From positions 13,559,501-13,623,500 of the forward strand of contig NC_091099.1 in the NCBI RefSeq assembly GCF_024713975.1: a stretch of DNA of 64,000 nt, written 5' to 3'. A model generated the notes under the pieces. The model was not told the origin of the DNA. It ran no database searches and saw only the letters and a program-made list of their open reading frames with translations. Numbering within the stretch: the stretch's first letter is position 1; the number at the start of each line of letters is the position of its first letter. A program made the translations under genes and the position numbers. This DNA is from Paralichthys olivaceus. Its lineage: Eukaryota; Chordata; Actinopteri; Pleuronectiformes; Paralichthyidae. Below, one piece after another: positions 14,801 through 25,675 of this stretch.

Positions 14801-17732
14801 AAACAAATAAAAAAACAAACGCTGATGAAAACATGCCTATTAAATACCTGTTTATTATTAAGCACTGGTTGCTACAGGATTGTTGAATAGGTGACTTGAC
14901 TTGTCACCTGCTCTCTTTCATTGTATTTCCCATCTGTCTCCACTGACACGATCAAATAAAGACATGAAATTCCTAAAAAGAAAAATCTTGCACAAGAAGC
15001 TGGATTTTAAAAATAACACACTGACACAAATAGGACAATAATTTTAAATAAATATGGATTTGCATTGACACCACCCTCATCTTGAACTTTCCAATAAGTT
15101 CTGAAGAAGATGGTGAAATCTATTAATAATCCCACCCAGCTCACCACTGCACAGGATCTGCATGTACTGCATGTGCCCCGTGTAGTCCGCAAGAACATCC
15201 ACCTCCTACATGATCGCCCACGTCTCCTCTTAAAGAGCCACGAGAAGCTGCCGTGCAAGATGAAATGTGTATTCTCCTGCTCTGCTTTCACCAAACCAAG
15301 CCACAGCCTCATCATCACATATTTAGGCTCAGTTTAGAGGCAATAAGCCATTTTGTTTTTCATCTCTGGCTTTTGATATAAAGTGATTCCATTGTCCTGA
15401 ATGTTTTTCCAAACCACATTTTTATTTTTAAATTAATATCAGAATTCACCTGCTCATGGACTTACTACCACAGGACGTAATCACATCTAGACCACAACAT
15501 GACTCAGATATGTAGGCGTCTCTGGAATACAAGTCATAGTAGTTTGCTAAAACACACCGTCCTGCTGATCGCCAAAACTCAAGCACAGAGCCACTGCAGC
15601 ACCGGCAGCGAGGTGATGAAAGTGGGTTTACATTCTTCTGCACAGTCATTTACAAAAGTGCTAAAATTAGCCTACAGTGTGTGGAGGAGTCTCTGTGAAG
15701 ACACGTTCCAAAAACAAGGAGAAAAACGCCGACACAGATCAGTCAGTTCACTGATCTGTCATTAGGGCCTGTGATGATGTTGATTACTCTAATTATTTTC
15801 GCAGCATACAACACATCCCACCTTTGTTTCATTCCTCTGATGTTACAAACATGAGTCACAAAGGAAGCAAGAACCTGTGATGACGAACAACAGATTTTTT
15901 CCAAAGGCGACAAATGTGTGAAACTGTGATGACAGGTGCGTCTTACGATGTCTGTGACGGGAAAATCAAGAATTCCAATCTGAAAAGCTCTGGACATACT
16001 GTGACACTGACATAGACTGAAAGAACACTGCTTTATTTACTCTATAATGTTTCTAGACTCTCTGGACTCTTTCTTAAAAATGTTTACCTGCTTTTGCTCT
16101 TTCGCCTCTTTCTCAGGAGCTCGGTGACATTTGAATTTCCCTAAGGGGATTAATAAAGTATTTCTGATTCTGATTCTGAATTTTGCTGATCCGAACCAGC
16201 GTTGAAAGAAAATATTGAAATTGTTGTCTTGATAAATCTGCCAGAGACACGTCCTGCAATTTTCCACTGCACAATGCCAAATCCCAGGGGACCAGGGTGT
16301 CATATGGGGCCATATGAGAATGCCCACTGTGATGAAAATGTTGCTGGGCTGCCACATCCTGCCCTCTGCTGTGACATTGCTACTTCTGTCCTTTTTATGA
16401 TCAGGAGACAGTCACAAAAATTGCGAAGTAGGGTGAGAGAGTGGGTGTTCGGGACAGGACCCATCTGTCCCTGCACTCTGTCCCACAGAGACGTCGGCCT
16501 GACCGGGCCAGACAAGGTGAAGTCCAGCCGGACATGGTCGGCTGACACACCGGGGCTCGGATGGCAAAATGCCGGATGCTCTAATTAAGCTTATGCTGTT
16601 TGTTGACTCTCTCTGTGTGGACGCCAGCATCTCAGCGAGTCAAAGGGTTGTGAGTCACGCTTCCTGAGTGGAGAGCCATGGACACTGGCTACAGGGGAGC
16701 TGTTGGTGGGGTGTGTCCTGTCCTGTCCTGTCCTGAGAGTGTTGGGCCTGCAGGAGGCCAATATGGCGATGAAGACAACAACACAAACCCAGGATAAGAG
16801 TCCCCCGAGGACAGAAACAGCGCAACGCAAGGCTACAGTGCTAACAACACTTTCCACCAGAAGTCGACACTGTGAACAGAAGCCTGTCTGGTGGTGAGAA
16901 ATCGCTGTGTCATTGAACTGAAATGAGACATTGTCCATTTTAAACGGTGACACTAATAAATTCATTGGCAAATATCCCCCGACTCCAGGACTCTAATATA
17001 AAACGAGGGGTGATTCAATACGTCAAGCGTAATTACCATGTGGAATAATGGGCAATGCAGAGAATGACGGCAGAGCTATTCTCTGCCAGGGTAGATTATA
17101 GATTGTACTAATTGCAATTCTGCCTTAATTATGGATGAAGCGCTTTCAAGCAACAGCAGAGACAATGTCTCAGAGAGCGTATCTCCAGTATCTTCTCAGC
17201 TGTGTTGGCCAACATTAGTCAATATGTAATTACATCTTCAGCTTCTTAGTATACAAATTAATTATAGAAAGATTTCATTGATATCGTAAAAGTAATTGGT
17301 TCGCAGCCTCCACAAAATGTGGGATCTCTAATTCCTTTCAAACCATTCAAATTAAAGTGTTGAGATTCATGTTGTTTCAGGACTTCACATTCCCCACATT
17401 CAGCTCCTCTTTCCCTACAGTGAACACACTCAGGCTGATGTTTCAGGACGTCCAAACCACTCATGAGTATTTAGCAAAAACAGGATCATGAATGATACCT
17501 GTGGTCAAACTGTCAAGCAAAAGCAGAGAGTAAGGGGACGTACCCCTCTCTGTTGTCCTCTTCATCTGGGTTCGAGATGAGCTGTGATCCAGCGAGGGAT
17601 ATGTCCAGGGCGGCCAGAGGCAAGTCTCTGTAGGCGAAGCTGACCAGTTGGACAGGGGCAATGCACTGGTTGTCCTCCTCCACCTGCTGGGAGATCACCT
17701 CCAGCTCCGAGGCTCCAGCCCGTGGAGGAACC
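1..17732 (-). CDS. tmem266: Transmembrane protein 266 (voltage-sensor-domain protein HVRP1), nine coding exons, incomplete at both ends
   Basis: Spliced model (minus strand): 17732-17544, 7622-7468, 5181-5108, 4320-4264, 4077-3939, 2898-2783, 2248-2056, 501-439, 362-1; 1348 nt, about 449 codons, all junctions GT-AG and in phase. Order of parts: acidic cytoplasmic N-terminus; S1 (LLSAGFNCFLVACVVLVVLL); S2 (IIHWISLAILSVFFTE); S3 (GAVIVLSLAPMVASTVANG); S4 with spaced basic residues (LRIWRVKRIID); a coiled coil (from VKVEMELEIHQYEKAK to about LTQICQEQ); then a Ser/Thr-rich tail. The match to vertebrate TMEM266/C15orf27 is strong and colinear. The family resembles the Hv1 voltage sensor but is not known to conduct protons; in mammals it is studied in cerebellar neurons. 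The human protein is 531 aa, so the C-terminus is missing off the left edge. The initiator ATG should lie in an exon upstream of 17732 that I could not identify. The head-to-head neighbour nrg4 supports the assignment. Confidence 0.95.
439..501 (-). CDS. tmem266: tmem266 small tail exon
   Basis: A 63-nt exon between CTTCAG and GTGAGC encoding DHHGQDDMNNYISQYYSEPS. The block DDMNxYISQYY is a TMEM266 signature. Phases 1 in and 1 out fit both neighbours. Confidence 0.92.
2056..2248 (-). CDS. tmem266: tmem266 exon, second coiled-coil segment
   Basis: Begins FEIRQLRAHLAQQDLDL then VAEREAAMQ, strongly conserved. The rest (HHMWGKQSSTFQEVDG onward, then a Pro/Gly-rich stretch) diverges from mammals. 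Ends with one base of a codon before GTAACC. Confidence 0.93.
2783..2898 (-). CDS. tmem266: tmem266 exon, post-S4 coiled coil
   Basis: Encodes AYVLQVKVEMELEIHQYEK and EEQLDRLTQICQEQA, the charged helix continuing from S4 into the cytoplasm. Acceptor CCAG, donor GTACGT at 2782. The final Ala comes from using the downstream GTACGT; mammals have a glycine near this junction. Confidence 0.93.
3221..3575 (+). repeat. Dispersed repeat family R, copy 1
   Basis: Shares ordered phrases with the other copies: 'tttgtttatc', 'gcaggattacacaaaaa', 'aaacttggtggaaggatg', 'acattttggtgcag', 'ttttcaacatttcc', 'cttgatgaaaa' and 'gaatttaaatgtg..ggccttggtg'. It lies in a tmem266 intron. Confidence 0.8.
3939..4077 (-). 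CDS. tmem266: tmem266 exon encoding S3-S4
   Basis: A 139-nt exon encoding S3 (VFDGAVIVLSLAPMVAS) and S4 (LIITLRIWRVKRIID). The S4 basic residues are R, R, K, R in a partly three-residue register. The acceptor AG (4079-4078) follows a short CT tract and then a 67-bp CA/CG microsatellite, so the intron 3' end is (TG)n-rich on the coding strand. Confidence 0.95.
4088..4155. repeat. CA/CG compound microsatellite at a tmem266 splice acceptor
   Basis: (CA)13 or so, then CACG and CG-rich units, ending 78 bp from the S3-S4 exon. On the coding strand it is a (TG)n tract just upstream of the acceptor. Confidence 0.95.
4264..4320 (-). CDS. tmem266: tmem266 exon, S2-S3 linker
   Basis: A 57-nt phase-0 exon of 19 codons, TVFRIVVLGIWDYIENKVE, nearly identical to the mammalian protein. 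Acceptor CTCAG, donor GTAAGC. Too short to show up as an open reading frame on its own. Confidence 0.95.
5108..5181 (-). CDS. tmem266: tmem266 exon encoding S2
   Basis: A 74-nt exon between CTGCAG and GTGAGT. It encodes NNASQFASIIHWISLAILSV then FFTE, the S2 helix. It enters with two bases completing a Phe codon and leaves in phase 0. Confidence 0.95.
6045..6350 (+). repeat. Dispersed repeat family R, copy 2
   Basis: 'taccgtcaccaaggagg', 'tctgcgtttgtttc', 'gatttctcagagaataatttgtggatctt', 'gtcaggcatgtt', 'aataaaaatctgagtttaatgaatttaaatgtggccttggtggaggt'. Same orientation as copy 1. Confidence 0.75.
6796..7075 (+). repeat. Dispersed repeat family R, copy 3
   Basis: 'cctctgcagaggaggttgtgtttatttgttagtttgtctg', 'agcaggattatgcaaaaactac', 'caccaaacttggtggaaggatg', 'ttttggtggagatcc', 'gggcgttttcaacattttccctgag' and 'catggatcttgatgg'. 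Confidence 0.8.
7468..7622 (-). CDS. tmem266: tmem266 exon encoding S1
   Basis: Acceptor ends TTCAG at 7623; donor GTGAGT at 7467. It encodes SNWLKPCCGRRAALWQ followed by a hydrophobic helix (LLSAGFNCFLVACVVLVVLL) and LELLIDAKLLQ, the S1 segment of the voltage-sensor-like domain. The 9.9-kb intron before it holds a Tc1-like remnant and microsatellites. Confidence 0.95.
7856..8130. repeat. Probable dispersed non-autonomous repeat next to the Tc1 remnant
   Basis: The stretch ends with TTTGGGTGAACTATCCCTT, which I recognise as a phrase common at the ends of short interspersed repeats in teleosts, and contains an 18-base T run at about 7966-7983. It abuts the Tc1-like remnant at about 8131. Family name not assigned. 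Confidence 0.35.
8133..8560 (-). pseudogene. Degenerate Tc1/mariner-type transposase fragment
   Basis: On the minus strand two frames carry Tc1 transposase segments. Near 8510-8400 are GPLVPVKGNLNAS and YQDILDN. From 8320 down are SPDLNPIEHLWDELERRLRA, containing the D-x-N-P-I-E-H-L-W block of the DDE catalytic core, and FPRRVKAVVAAKGGPTP, the usual C-terminus. The pieces are in different frames, the linker after SVSD is deleted relative to family members, and the N-terminal DNA-binding part is absent. It is a dead copy inside a tmem266 intron. Confidence 0.85.
9432..9603. repeat. Poly-C and (TG)n microsatellites
   Basis: A C-run followed by CACA at 9432-9457, a short CA run at 9492-9506 and a (TG)n tract of about 20 units at 9564-9603, within a tmem266 intron. 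Confidence 0.9.
11818..11893. repeat. CA/CACG microsatellite
   Basis: Interrupted CA repeat with CG variants in a tmem266 intron. Confidence 0.9.
14364..14635 (+). repeat. Dispersed repeat family R, copy 4
   Basis: 'gggtgacggatttccacaaattttggtggaaggatgg', 'gaaaaagatcaggcac', 'atttaggggactgatatctatg', and the end 'tggtggagcgatgtgctccactgtgtgccattctagtt'. It shows the family's 3' boundary. Confidence 0.8.
17544..17732 (-). CDS. tmem266: tmem266 N-terminal coding exon
   Basis: Acceptor AG at 17734-17733, donor GTACGT at 17543. It encodes about 62 residues including SELEVISQQVEEDNQ and VQLVSFAYRDLPLAALDIS, conserved in TMEM266 just before the first membrane helix. It begins with one base completing a codon and ends with two bases (GG), joining the exon at 7622 in phase as a glycine. 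It carries no start codon, so a short upstream exon must supply it. Confidence 0.93.
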
Positions 17733-20700
17733 CTGTGACACACACACACACAAACACGCAGAGCAACATTACAGTCAAAGAGTGGAAGTAGAAGCTGTGG
17801 GTGTCATCCATGGTTGGTTTTGCATGTTTGCATGTGTGAAGTTTGCAAAGCTGGCGGAACTGCAGCACAACTCGATGTCAGGGTGGGTTGTTTATTGGAA
17901 TTAGCCAATAAACCTATGCTGAAAATGCTTCAGGTAGCAAAGTGTGAAAAATAACACCTGGGACTGTGCTTTATTTTGATGAATGAAAACACAAACACGG
18001 TGGGAGTTCCTTGTTTTCAGTGTTTACTGGACACATTCGTCATGACAAGTTGATCTACATTTCTCATTAGGAGAGTGTGTTGCACAGTTTGTCTCAAACC
18101 ACTATATTAATTTGCACACCCCACAGATTAACACTTAACCGATTCAAACATTACAGATACTGGTTTTTAACTACAAACCATTTGTACAGTTTAGGCCAAT
18201 GGCTTCCATTCATCGGACTGAAACTGCTTATAATTAATCTAGTGCACAATTTGATGTTCAATTGTTTTTGTTAAATTTGGGCGACGCTAGCCCAGTTGCC
18301 AACAGTGAGTGATTCCACATATCACATCCTTCCACCAAGTTTAGTGGAAATCTGTGCTGTACTTTTAGTGTAATCTTGCTTACAAACAAACATAACCTCC
18401 CTGACGGAAGTCAAAATCTATTAGTCTCAATCGATTTCGCTGAAACACTTGATATGTCGGAGTCAGAGATGATCAAAAGTCACCTTTTAATCACAACATC
18501 CATTGCTCCTCCCCTGGATTGGATTGTTGTTAAAGCATAGCACATTAAATAATTGTATCAGAGGAGCCATTAAATAAAGTTGTACAGTGATAAATAAAAT
18601 AAAGGACAATTAACATTGTCTGAGGCTTTTTCTCTGTTTCAATTTGACTGAATACTCAAAGGAAGGGAAAATAATAAAATAGCTATAAAAACCCTGTGGC
18701 ATACATTAAAAATGGCTACCAATGCTGCTATGAAGCAAGTATTAATATTTGTTGAACAAAAAGTGTTTTTTGTTTTTTACCCCTTTTTTATTTCTCTACT
18801 GTATTTCCACTGTGATGACGGCGATGTTTGGCCGAACCAGACAAAGTCATTTTATCTGCCACTGAGGTCCTCAAATTTAAATATGCAGGGGTGTGTGTGT
18901 GTGCGATCCTTTCGAGCTCCGCAGCCAATAGTGGACAAGGAGAAGTCACCCTGGAACAGGAGGCTCACGCAGCTTGGCAGCCGTCCCAGTGCACCCAGCG
19001 TGGAGACATCAATAACCCCGATGCTTAACGGTGGAGGAAGGCATTGATTACAAGATATGAGGGAACAAAAGCTACTGGGTTGGTAAATTCTACAACCTCT
19101 GTGTGCTGGAGGTGAAGCTGTGGGAGGAAACGGTTAGTTGAAGATCACTGAGCAGACCCACCCCCTGGTTTATGTGAAGTGGTCAGTCAGGGGAGGAAAG
19201 TAGCTCTTTGTTTTCCCTGTCTTGCTTCTTGACTAATGGCTGTTAAATAAACTGACGTAATAAGTATCAAAGAAATCATGAATCTATGCACAAATTCTTC
19301 TCATTTTCACGCCCTGAATGTTTGAATATATTATCTTTGTCTCTGCGAGTCCTGCTCACTCAATGTGTTGTTCAGCTTTAGGGTCAAACGCCCGTGTATC
19401 AACATGCTCGCCACAAAAACACAGCTGCACACACCAGCGCTATCTGTGGACTTGGCACCTCCGACCAACCGCAACAAGGACGCTAATCGGTCATGACAGA
19501 CTCAAACTGTTCGGTGCATCAAAATCACGTTTCCAGACAATCACAGAGCAGGCCAGGAGCCATTATGTGCAGAGCCTGATGAAGTGGCTGGTTGCCATCC
19601 TGGGGAGAGGAGCGGAGGCTTCACATCTGAACACTGCACCCTTCAACGATTCAGGCAAGGACAGCCAGTGGCATGCTACAGGCTGCGATCCTTTCAGAGG
19701 AATGCCATATTAGCAAATGCCACGAGAAAGCAAAAAGGTTAATGCGGAGCGTGCATGGCCAGGGGGGGAATCTCACACTCATACAAAAGGCACCAACAGT
19801 GTCTTTTTAGTTTACATGTATAGGTTAACGATATAATATGTATGAATTTTTAGAATGTGTAACTATAAATGTGTAATCTGTGTTTTATGCATATAATAAA
19901 TGCCAGGAATGTACGTTTCCCTGGTGACAGCAATCCATAGCTACTGCCCCTGCATTTTCACATCACATCCCCATAAATCACTACACAGTGATCAATAGAT
20001 AGATACGAATATGATGGCCTGCTGAGATCTTGCTTTGATGATGTGACCCTCCATGGAGACAATTCACTTCAGCAACACATTTCTGGAAATCACATAAAAG
20101 ACTGACTGTTTTGACTTCCACACTTTCTATATGAACATCCTTCTTGGCAGGACTCAGTGGTTCCATAGATCTGGGCGATCTATTTCTACCCAAGTTTTCA
20201 TCAGAATGGAATTTGTTAATGTCCAGGGCCGAGGTTTTTGTCAGCAGTGAGTCGTCGTCTTCTTATAGATTTGAAACATGAGCCAACTTTCAATGGATAA
20301 AAAGCTTTAACTAAGACGTTTGTTCAAATTAAACATAAATAAAAGCTCCTGATTAACATAATATGTAATTCTGACATGACACTGAGCAAATTGAGTATGG
20401 TATAGTTTTTCTATCAAAGTGATACGGGGTGAGACTGACATCTGTCGCCTCATTTTTTAAATCGCCTATTCAGAGCGATAAATGATCTGCTTCAGTCACT
20501 TCACTGGAGTTTAAAGTGCTGCCTCAGCATGAACTGGTGGTTTGCAGAGGGCATGGGTATCATTGTCATTCCGAGAGCTCACTGCCACAGTATTTCTGTC
20601 CAGCTGTCTGCAGCCCATCCACTCCGTCTTAGCCAGAACGTTTGTATATAAGGAAACTTGGCCACTCTTTGGTGCAAATCACTGTTCTGATATTATCAGG

Positions 20701-23700
20701 GAAGTGGGACCAATTTGCCAAATCGTTTAAATGGGCAAGATTTTCCAGCAGCTCGGCCACAAGCTCCTGACACAACGGCACATTCGTAAGATCTGACCTT
20801 TTACTGTTATCAAACCCACTGCATCAATGAAGAGTGAATCCATAGAATATCCATATATTGCCCAAACTAACAAGGCTAAAATCACATTAAGATTTACTCT
20901 GCAGACATCCCAACAGCAGCTGATTGATCTACAAATGAAGTTGCCAGTGTCTATTTGTGACCAACTCAAACAATGAGTGGTACTGTCAATTAACAACTTC
21001 ATACTCAGCCCCATGTCCATTTATTTCCCCTCAAGACATACATCTCAAATAGCCAAGGGCAATCTAGTTACTCATATCATTAATAATTACTAACACTGCG
21101 TTCACTGGGCACTGCTTTCAGCTTCACCCACTTGATGCTGTATTGAGTATTTTATTCTTTATGTTTTGTTGCATTTGGGCCTTTAAATGTTGAATATTAC
21201 CTACCATGACAAAACATAATCTTAATATAAATAGTATAAAGTATAAACTTTGTAACAGAAATACAGTTAATGGCATTTAAAGCCTCTTATTAGACTAGAA
21301 ACATAAAACTGAGAACTACAATTCTGGAATCTAACAAACAATTAAAAGAAACATCTGATTGATGACATAAACATAATATAATAATAGTTCCTTTTTTCAG
21401 TGGATTTCCCTGCAGTCATTGTGCAGAGGAATTAGGAGCAACATGGCACCGGATCATGTGACTCTGAGGTTAGTTACATGTTAGCTGACCTGTTTCAAAG
21501 CCAGTGGGCTCCTCCGGGTGTGTGGTGTTTGCTCTTTGTGCACTGAATGAGAAAAAAATTAATAATGTACAAACGGCTCCACACATGAGCGAATAATAAG
21601 AGCTCGGCTTCATCAGGAAGGCTGTGTAATCTTCCTGTCTCAGTTTTCTCTTTGCACACACTGCGAGTTAAATGTGAAGTACATGCAGAAATAAAAAGAT
21701 TGTACGTTTTTGAATTTTGTTGTGTTTGAGCATCCAACATTTTTCCACGTTGCCTCTCACTGTTTAAAGCGTGAGAGAGAGAGAGAGAGAACAGTGGGTG
21801 GGAGGTTACAGCTGCATCAAGTCTGGGAGAGCAGGGGTGAAAATAACTCCAAAGACCTTTCTCTGCATGAGAGTTTTTCCCATCTGCCACTTCAGACTCT
21901 CAGCAGCGTTCAGCAGCATTAAATCAAGCCTTTGTACTTAAAAACCGGTCAATATATTCTTTATATGCACACGTTCTCTCTGGTTATAGACATTTTAGCA
22001 GCAATGCAACCATGAGCTGCTCCGATGCCCGGCCGGTGATCTGTGGTGGTTGGAAGCAGCAGCACCCTGTGCCTTTAACCAGGAGATGCAGCTGACTGAA
22101 CCCATTTTGCATTCACCCTTCACTCCCCCTCCACTCTACTCCACCTCCTCCCATTCCACTCGGTTGCCCTGCTCCCTCCCTCTTCCCTTTCTCTTAGCCC
22201 CAACCCTGGCTGTCATCAGAATGCAGGGCCTGTCTGGAGGACCTCACACAGAGTAATTATTAATAAGAGAAGATGACAAGTGAACATCCCTCCTGAATGC
22301 TAAGAGACACCGACGGGGACTAGAGATGGCAGCTTTCTCACTCTCAGAGACGCCGGACCAGGCCGCTCAGAGCTCTGCTTTTTTCCCCACTGATCTCTGT
22401 TCAAAGTCATCCACAGGAGGGACAAGAGAATATGGAGGTCACGTTCTGATCGTCATATCCTGTACTACGGCGAGGTGTCCTTTGTGTAAGATGTTCATAA
22501 ATAGATATTTCCTGAACTTGACTCTTGTGGGTGTTATTATACTTACTGGGAATTGCTCATGTTGAGGTCTTGTTGCAGCAAATAGACGTCCACAATAAGT
22601 GACCTCAAGTGTGAAATGTGATTTCACCACCGCAGAGACCTGGCTCCTACCACACCTACAGAAAATACAACAAAGCAATGTCATACAACAGGGAAAGAAA
22701 ATAAATGCAGTTAATCACGGGATATAATCTGTCTGCTGAGGAATATTGTGAGAGATGATTGGAAGCTCTACTAATAGATCTCATTGGGAAATTGATTTGC
22801 CAACTGCTGTTTCGAAGGTCATGAATGAACTACCAGGCCAACAACTATAAAATATATATTTACAGTTGTGTTTTAAAACAGAAATACATGAACAATTATC
22901 AGGGTAATATCACTTCTTGTACGTCCCTCGAAGGCGCCCTGTCCTAACTTCAGCTCCGTTCAACTACTTTCCTAGGGAGCACTAAAGTGTAATGGATTTT
23001 AAATCTCCTCCAATATACGCTCCGCTCTGTGAATCAGGGGCTGAGGAACATCACACCTCGTGCATAGCAAGTGCAGCAGGACGCTCTGCTCTTTGTGCCA
23101 CGGGATAGAGAGCCATTTATGTCCACGTCTGTTCGGGTAAAGCCCACCCCAGCTGCTTTGCAAGGAGCAGACATGAACTGAGCAGACAGGAGAGCCACGA
23201 GCACACATATAGCCACTGCTTCCAGATGAAGCATCCACTTTGTATACAAAAACACACAAGCCCCCAGTTCTCAGATGTACACTGAAATCAGCTGTCAACG
23301 AGAGATGACTGCATTGCTTTACAGAACATTTGACTGATTTGAGGAGGTGGAAACCTGCACACACACACAGGGAAGGTGAGGAGTCAGCAGCCACAGCAGA
23401 GTAATGTGGTGAAGCACAAGCAGATTAATTGCCACTCAGGATAAATCCCCCCGGGGTCCTTCAAGGGCCGAGCGATATTGTTTCTCCACAGCACCCAAAG
23501 AAAACATTTGATCTGGTCACAAGACATGGAGAAAGTCAAAGAGAATAACACATTAACAAACTGTTAATGTGAGAAGTCACTGTTGATGTGATCAGAAGGA
23601 GAAGTGTGATGCTGAGTGTGTCTCTCTCTCTCAAATTGTTAATGTGAGAAGTGTTTATGGACTTGAGTAAATGTCGGTAGCCTATGAGATCCAACACCTT

Positions 23701-24092
23701 GAGGTACCACTTACAACTGGCTTACTTATTTTGTACATTTGTATGCATTTGAATTGATGTTGTGTTGTATCTCATCTGGACCCTCAGTCTGAAAAATTAA
23801 AGTCATCATCATCACCACTGTGTTACTTACATTAGTGCTTCATTAGAGGAGGTGGCTGTCAACCAAAGCAGCCATTTCTATTCAACTCCAACAACTAAAA
23901 ATAAAAACACTGTGGTCTACTTCTCTAGTTCCTGCATTTCCCCTCACCAATATGCATTAGTAAAAAATATCCACCATGAACATCCCACTGTGCTTATACA
24001 GGCCACACACTCTCTGTAAACCACCAACTTGCCCTGTGCGCTTTAAATCCCCCCCCCCCCCCTGCATGGTAAAGAGATAAAGACACACTAAC
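17733..24092. other. tmem266: Upstream tmem266 intron(s); should hide the start-codon exon
   Basis: No recognisable protein-coding exon. I searched for a short minus-strand exon with an ATG and a donor leaving two bases, as needed to join 17732, and found no convincing one. A reverse-oriented copy of the dispersed repeat lies at about 18283-18415 and a short GA repeat at 21775-21790. Confidence 0.6.
18283..18415 (-). repeat. Dispersed repeat family R, copy 5 (partial)
   Basis: Reverse complement of the head: 'catccttccaccaagtttagtggaaatctgtgc', 'tgtaatcttgcttacaaacaaacataacctcc'. Confidence 0.7.
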
Positions 24093-24481
24093 CTTTTGGC
24101 GTTTATTGCTCTACATTGTGTAAAGTGCTGTCGTGACTCCTTTGCCCTCGCAGAGATGATCGCTGTATCTCCCTCCTCGCCGATGATAATGATGGTGGTG
24201 GAAGTGGTGATGATGATGAGGGAGGCTCGGATCTTGCTGTGTGTAGGCTGCGATCCCCCTTAAATCTGCGTCGGCCGAGCTCCCGTATCGCCCCTCAGAA
24301 GACAGCGCACGATGAAGACCCCCACTCCGGACTGGAAGCAGCATCCTTCAGCGGAGACCACGGGGCTTGTCACCGAATCAGGGAGAGACTGACATCTTCG
24401 GAGGGATGTGCATGCAGGGCTTTCCCCTCCACCACAGTCACAGCAGGGACTCCATGTGCCCGATGGTAAAAATAAGAAGAA

Positions 24482-24513
<32 letters not shown>

Positions 24514-24720
24514 GGAGGAGGAGGAAGAGGAGGAGGTGGAGATTCACGACCGGGAGCTGTCCAGGTGCTGAAACCGGGATTCCAGCGGCGACAGATGTGA
24601 GCCGCCCCCGCTGCTCAGTCTCAAAGCTGCAGTCTGGATTTACAAAACACACCCATGACGCCTTCACATGGATCATACATGTCGTGAGTTTCCCTGCTCA
24701 GCGATAAAAGCCCCCCCCCC
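24093..24720 (-). promoter_or_regulatory. tmem266: Probable 5' non-coding exon and GC-rich promoter region of tmem266
   Basis: A GC-rich block unlike the AT-rich flanks, with a consensus-like donor GTTAGT on the minus strand at 24092. The upstream limit is a guess. It has a purine-rich (AGG/GAG)n stretch at about 24478-24540. The frame that would join the 17732 exon is open from 24259 to 24093 but has no ATG, so this is most likely 5' UTR. It sits about 2 kb from nrg4 in head-to-head orientation, the arrangement known in mammals where the two genes share a promoter region. No transcript evidence is available here. Confidence 0.4.
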
Positions 24721-24929
24721 CCCCTTCTCTCTCTCTCTCTGCGACCCTGGAAGCGTCGACGTAGAAAAACACTCGCTTCACTTCACCTCTTGAGCTTCAG
24801 AGTTCCTCGCGATAACAACCCACCCAAGTTCATCTTAGTGACTGTGTTTCTTTTATTTTAATGTGATTGATTGATCTGTAATATTCCCTGTGCAAATTCT
24901 GAGAAATTTGGGCTGATCGCCAAAGAAAT

Positions 24930-25196
24930 AAAGAGATAAATCAATTGTATATTTTTGTATAGCACCAAATTACAACATATATTATCTCAAAGCATTTTAC
25001 ATCAAACAGAGGACAGAACCAGAGTCAAGGTGGGCTCCCATCTGGGGTGAGAGAGGAGAGGTGGGTGGAGAATTGGGGAGAGAAGAGAGAGAGAGTTGTT
25101 ATAATGAAAATAATAAGAGTGATGTTTATAGATGTTATGTTGTTGTTAATGATAATAACACTCATAATACTAATAATAATGAGAATGAGAGACAGA

Positions 25197-25238
<42 letters not shown>

Positions 25239-25250
25239 AAACATATGCCC
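24930..25250. repeat. Fragment of a teleost interspersed repeat ending in a (GA)n tract
   Basis: Starts with a 'tttttgtatagcaccaaattacaaca' type phrase and continues through 'atctcaaagcattttac', 'cagaaccagagtcaaggtgggc' and 'ggggtgagagagg'. I recognise this order from a common fish dispersed repeat. It ends in a (GA)n microsatellite at 25199-25236. Family name not assigned. Confidence 0.5.
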
Positions 25251-25439
25251 TAAAAAACATTCCATTCAAACAGCCAGGGTTTGTGATGTCACAAACCAGA
25301 GAAACCAATCCTGTTTAAGAGAGTAAAAAAAACAATCCTGGCTCCACCCACTTTTGTGTAATGCTGCTAACTAACAAAGATCACATACTTTAACCAAGGC
25401 CCAGGAGTCTCCTTCAATATTTAAATTCAATACATTTTG

Positions 25440-25675
25440 TACCAAATATCCGTTCCCCTAAATATGCCAGATGTTTCTCATTTTACTAGAAATTTGTAAA
25501 AAAAAAAAGGAATCATGGATCTGCCCTGATTCGGATCCGCATCATGATTTAATAGGTTCTTCCCTGATCCATACCGTATCCCTGAACCAAGTTGTGGTAA
25601 TCCTTCCTGTAGTTTCTGCATAATCCTGCAAATTAAGAGACAAGAAAACAAACAAACAGATGAAAACATAACGTA
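25440..25675 (-). repeat. Dispersed repeat family R, copy 6
   Basis: Reverse-oriented: 'aatcatggatctgccctgattcggatccgcat', 'gtaatccttcctgtagtttctgcataatcctgca', 'gacaagaaaacaaacaaaca'. More degenerate than copies 3 and 4. Confidence 0.6.

Larger units (their letters stand above)
8600..17543. other. tmem266: Large tmem266 intron, no gene recognised
   Basis: Non-coding stretch between coding exons at 17.5 and 7.6 kb. It holds a C-run with CA at 9432-9457, a (TG)n tract at 9564-9603, a CA/CACG tract at 11818-11893, a copy of the dispersed repeat family at about 14364-14635, a LINE-tail-like motif at about 16120-16180 and a (TCCTG)n repeat at 16715-16736. A peptide-like segment at 15.1 kb was examined and rejected on phase. 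Confidence 0.7.

Noticed and set aside
15140..15205. Minus-strand segment EVDVLADYTGHMQYMQILCS flanked by AG and GTGAGC, resembling an extra tmem266 exon
   Set aside because: The 17544 and 7622 exons already join in phase and match the known protein. The segment would break the frame, and its acceptor has no pyrimidine tract.
19318..19713. Plus-strand open frame of 131 codons
   Set aside because: No similarity I can name and not flanked by splice sites matching any neighbour. It lies inside a tmem266 intron.
24260..24676. Minus-strand frame with a Leu/Phe-rich run
   Set aside because: The hydrophobic run is a translation of a (CTC/TTC)n repeat, not a membrane protein. The region fits a 5' UTR or promoter better.
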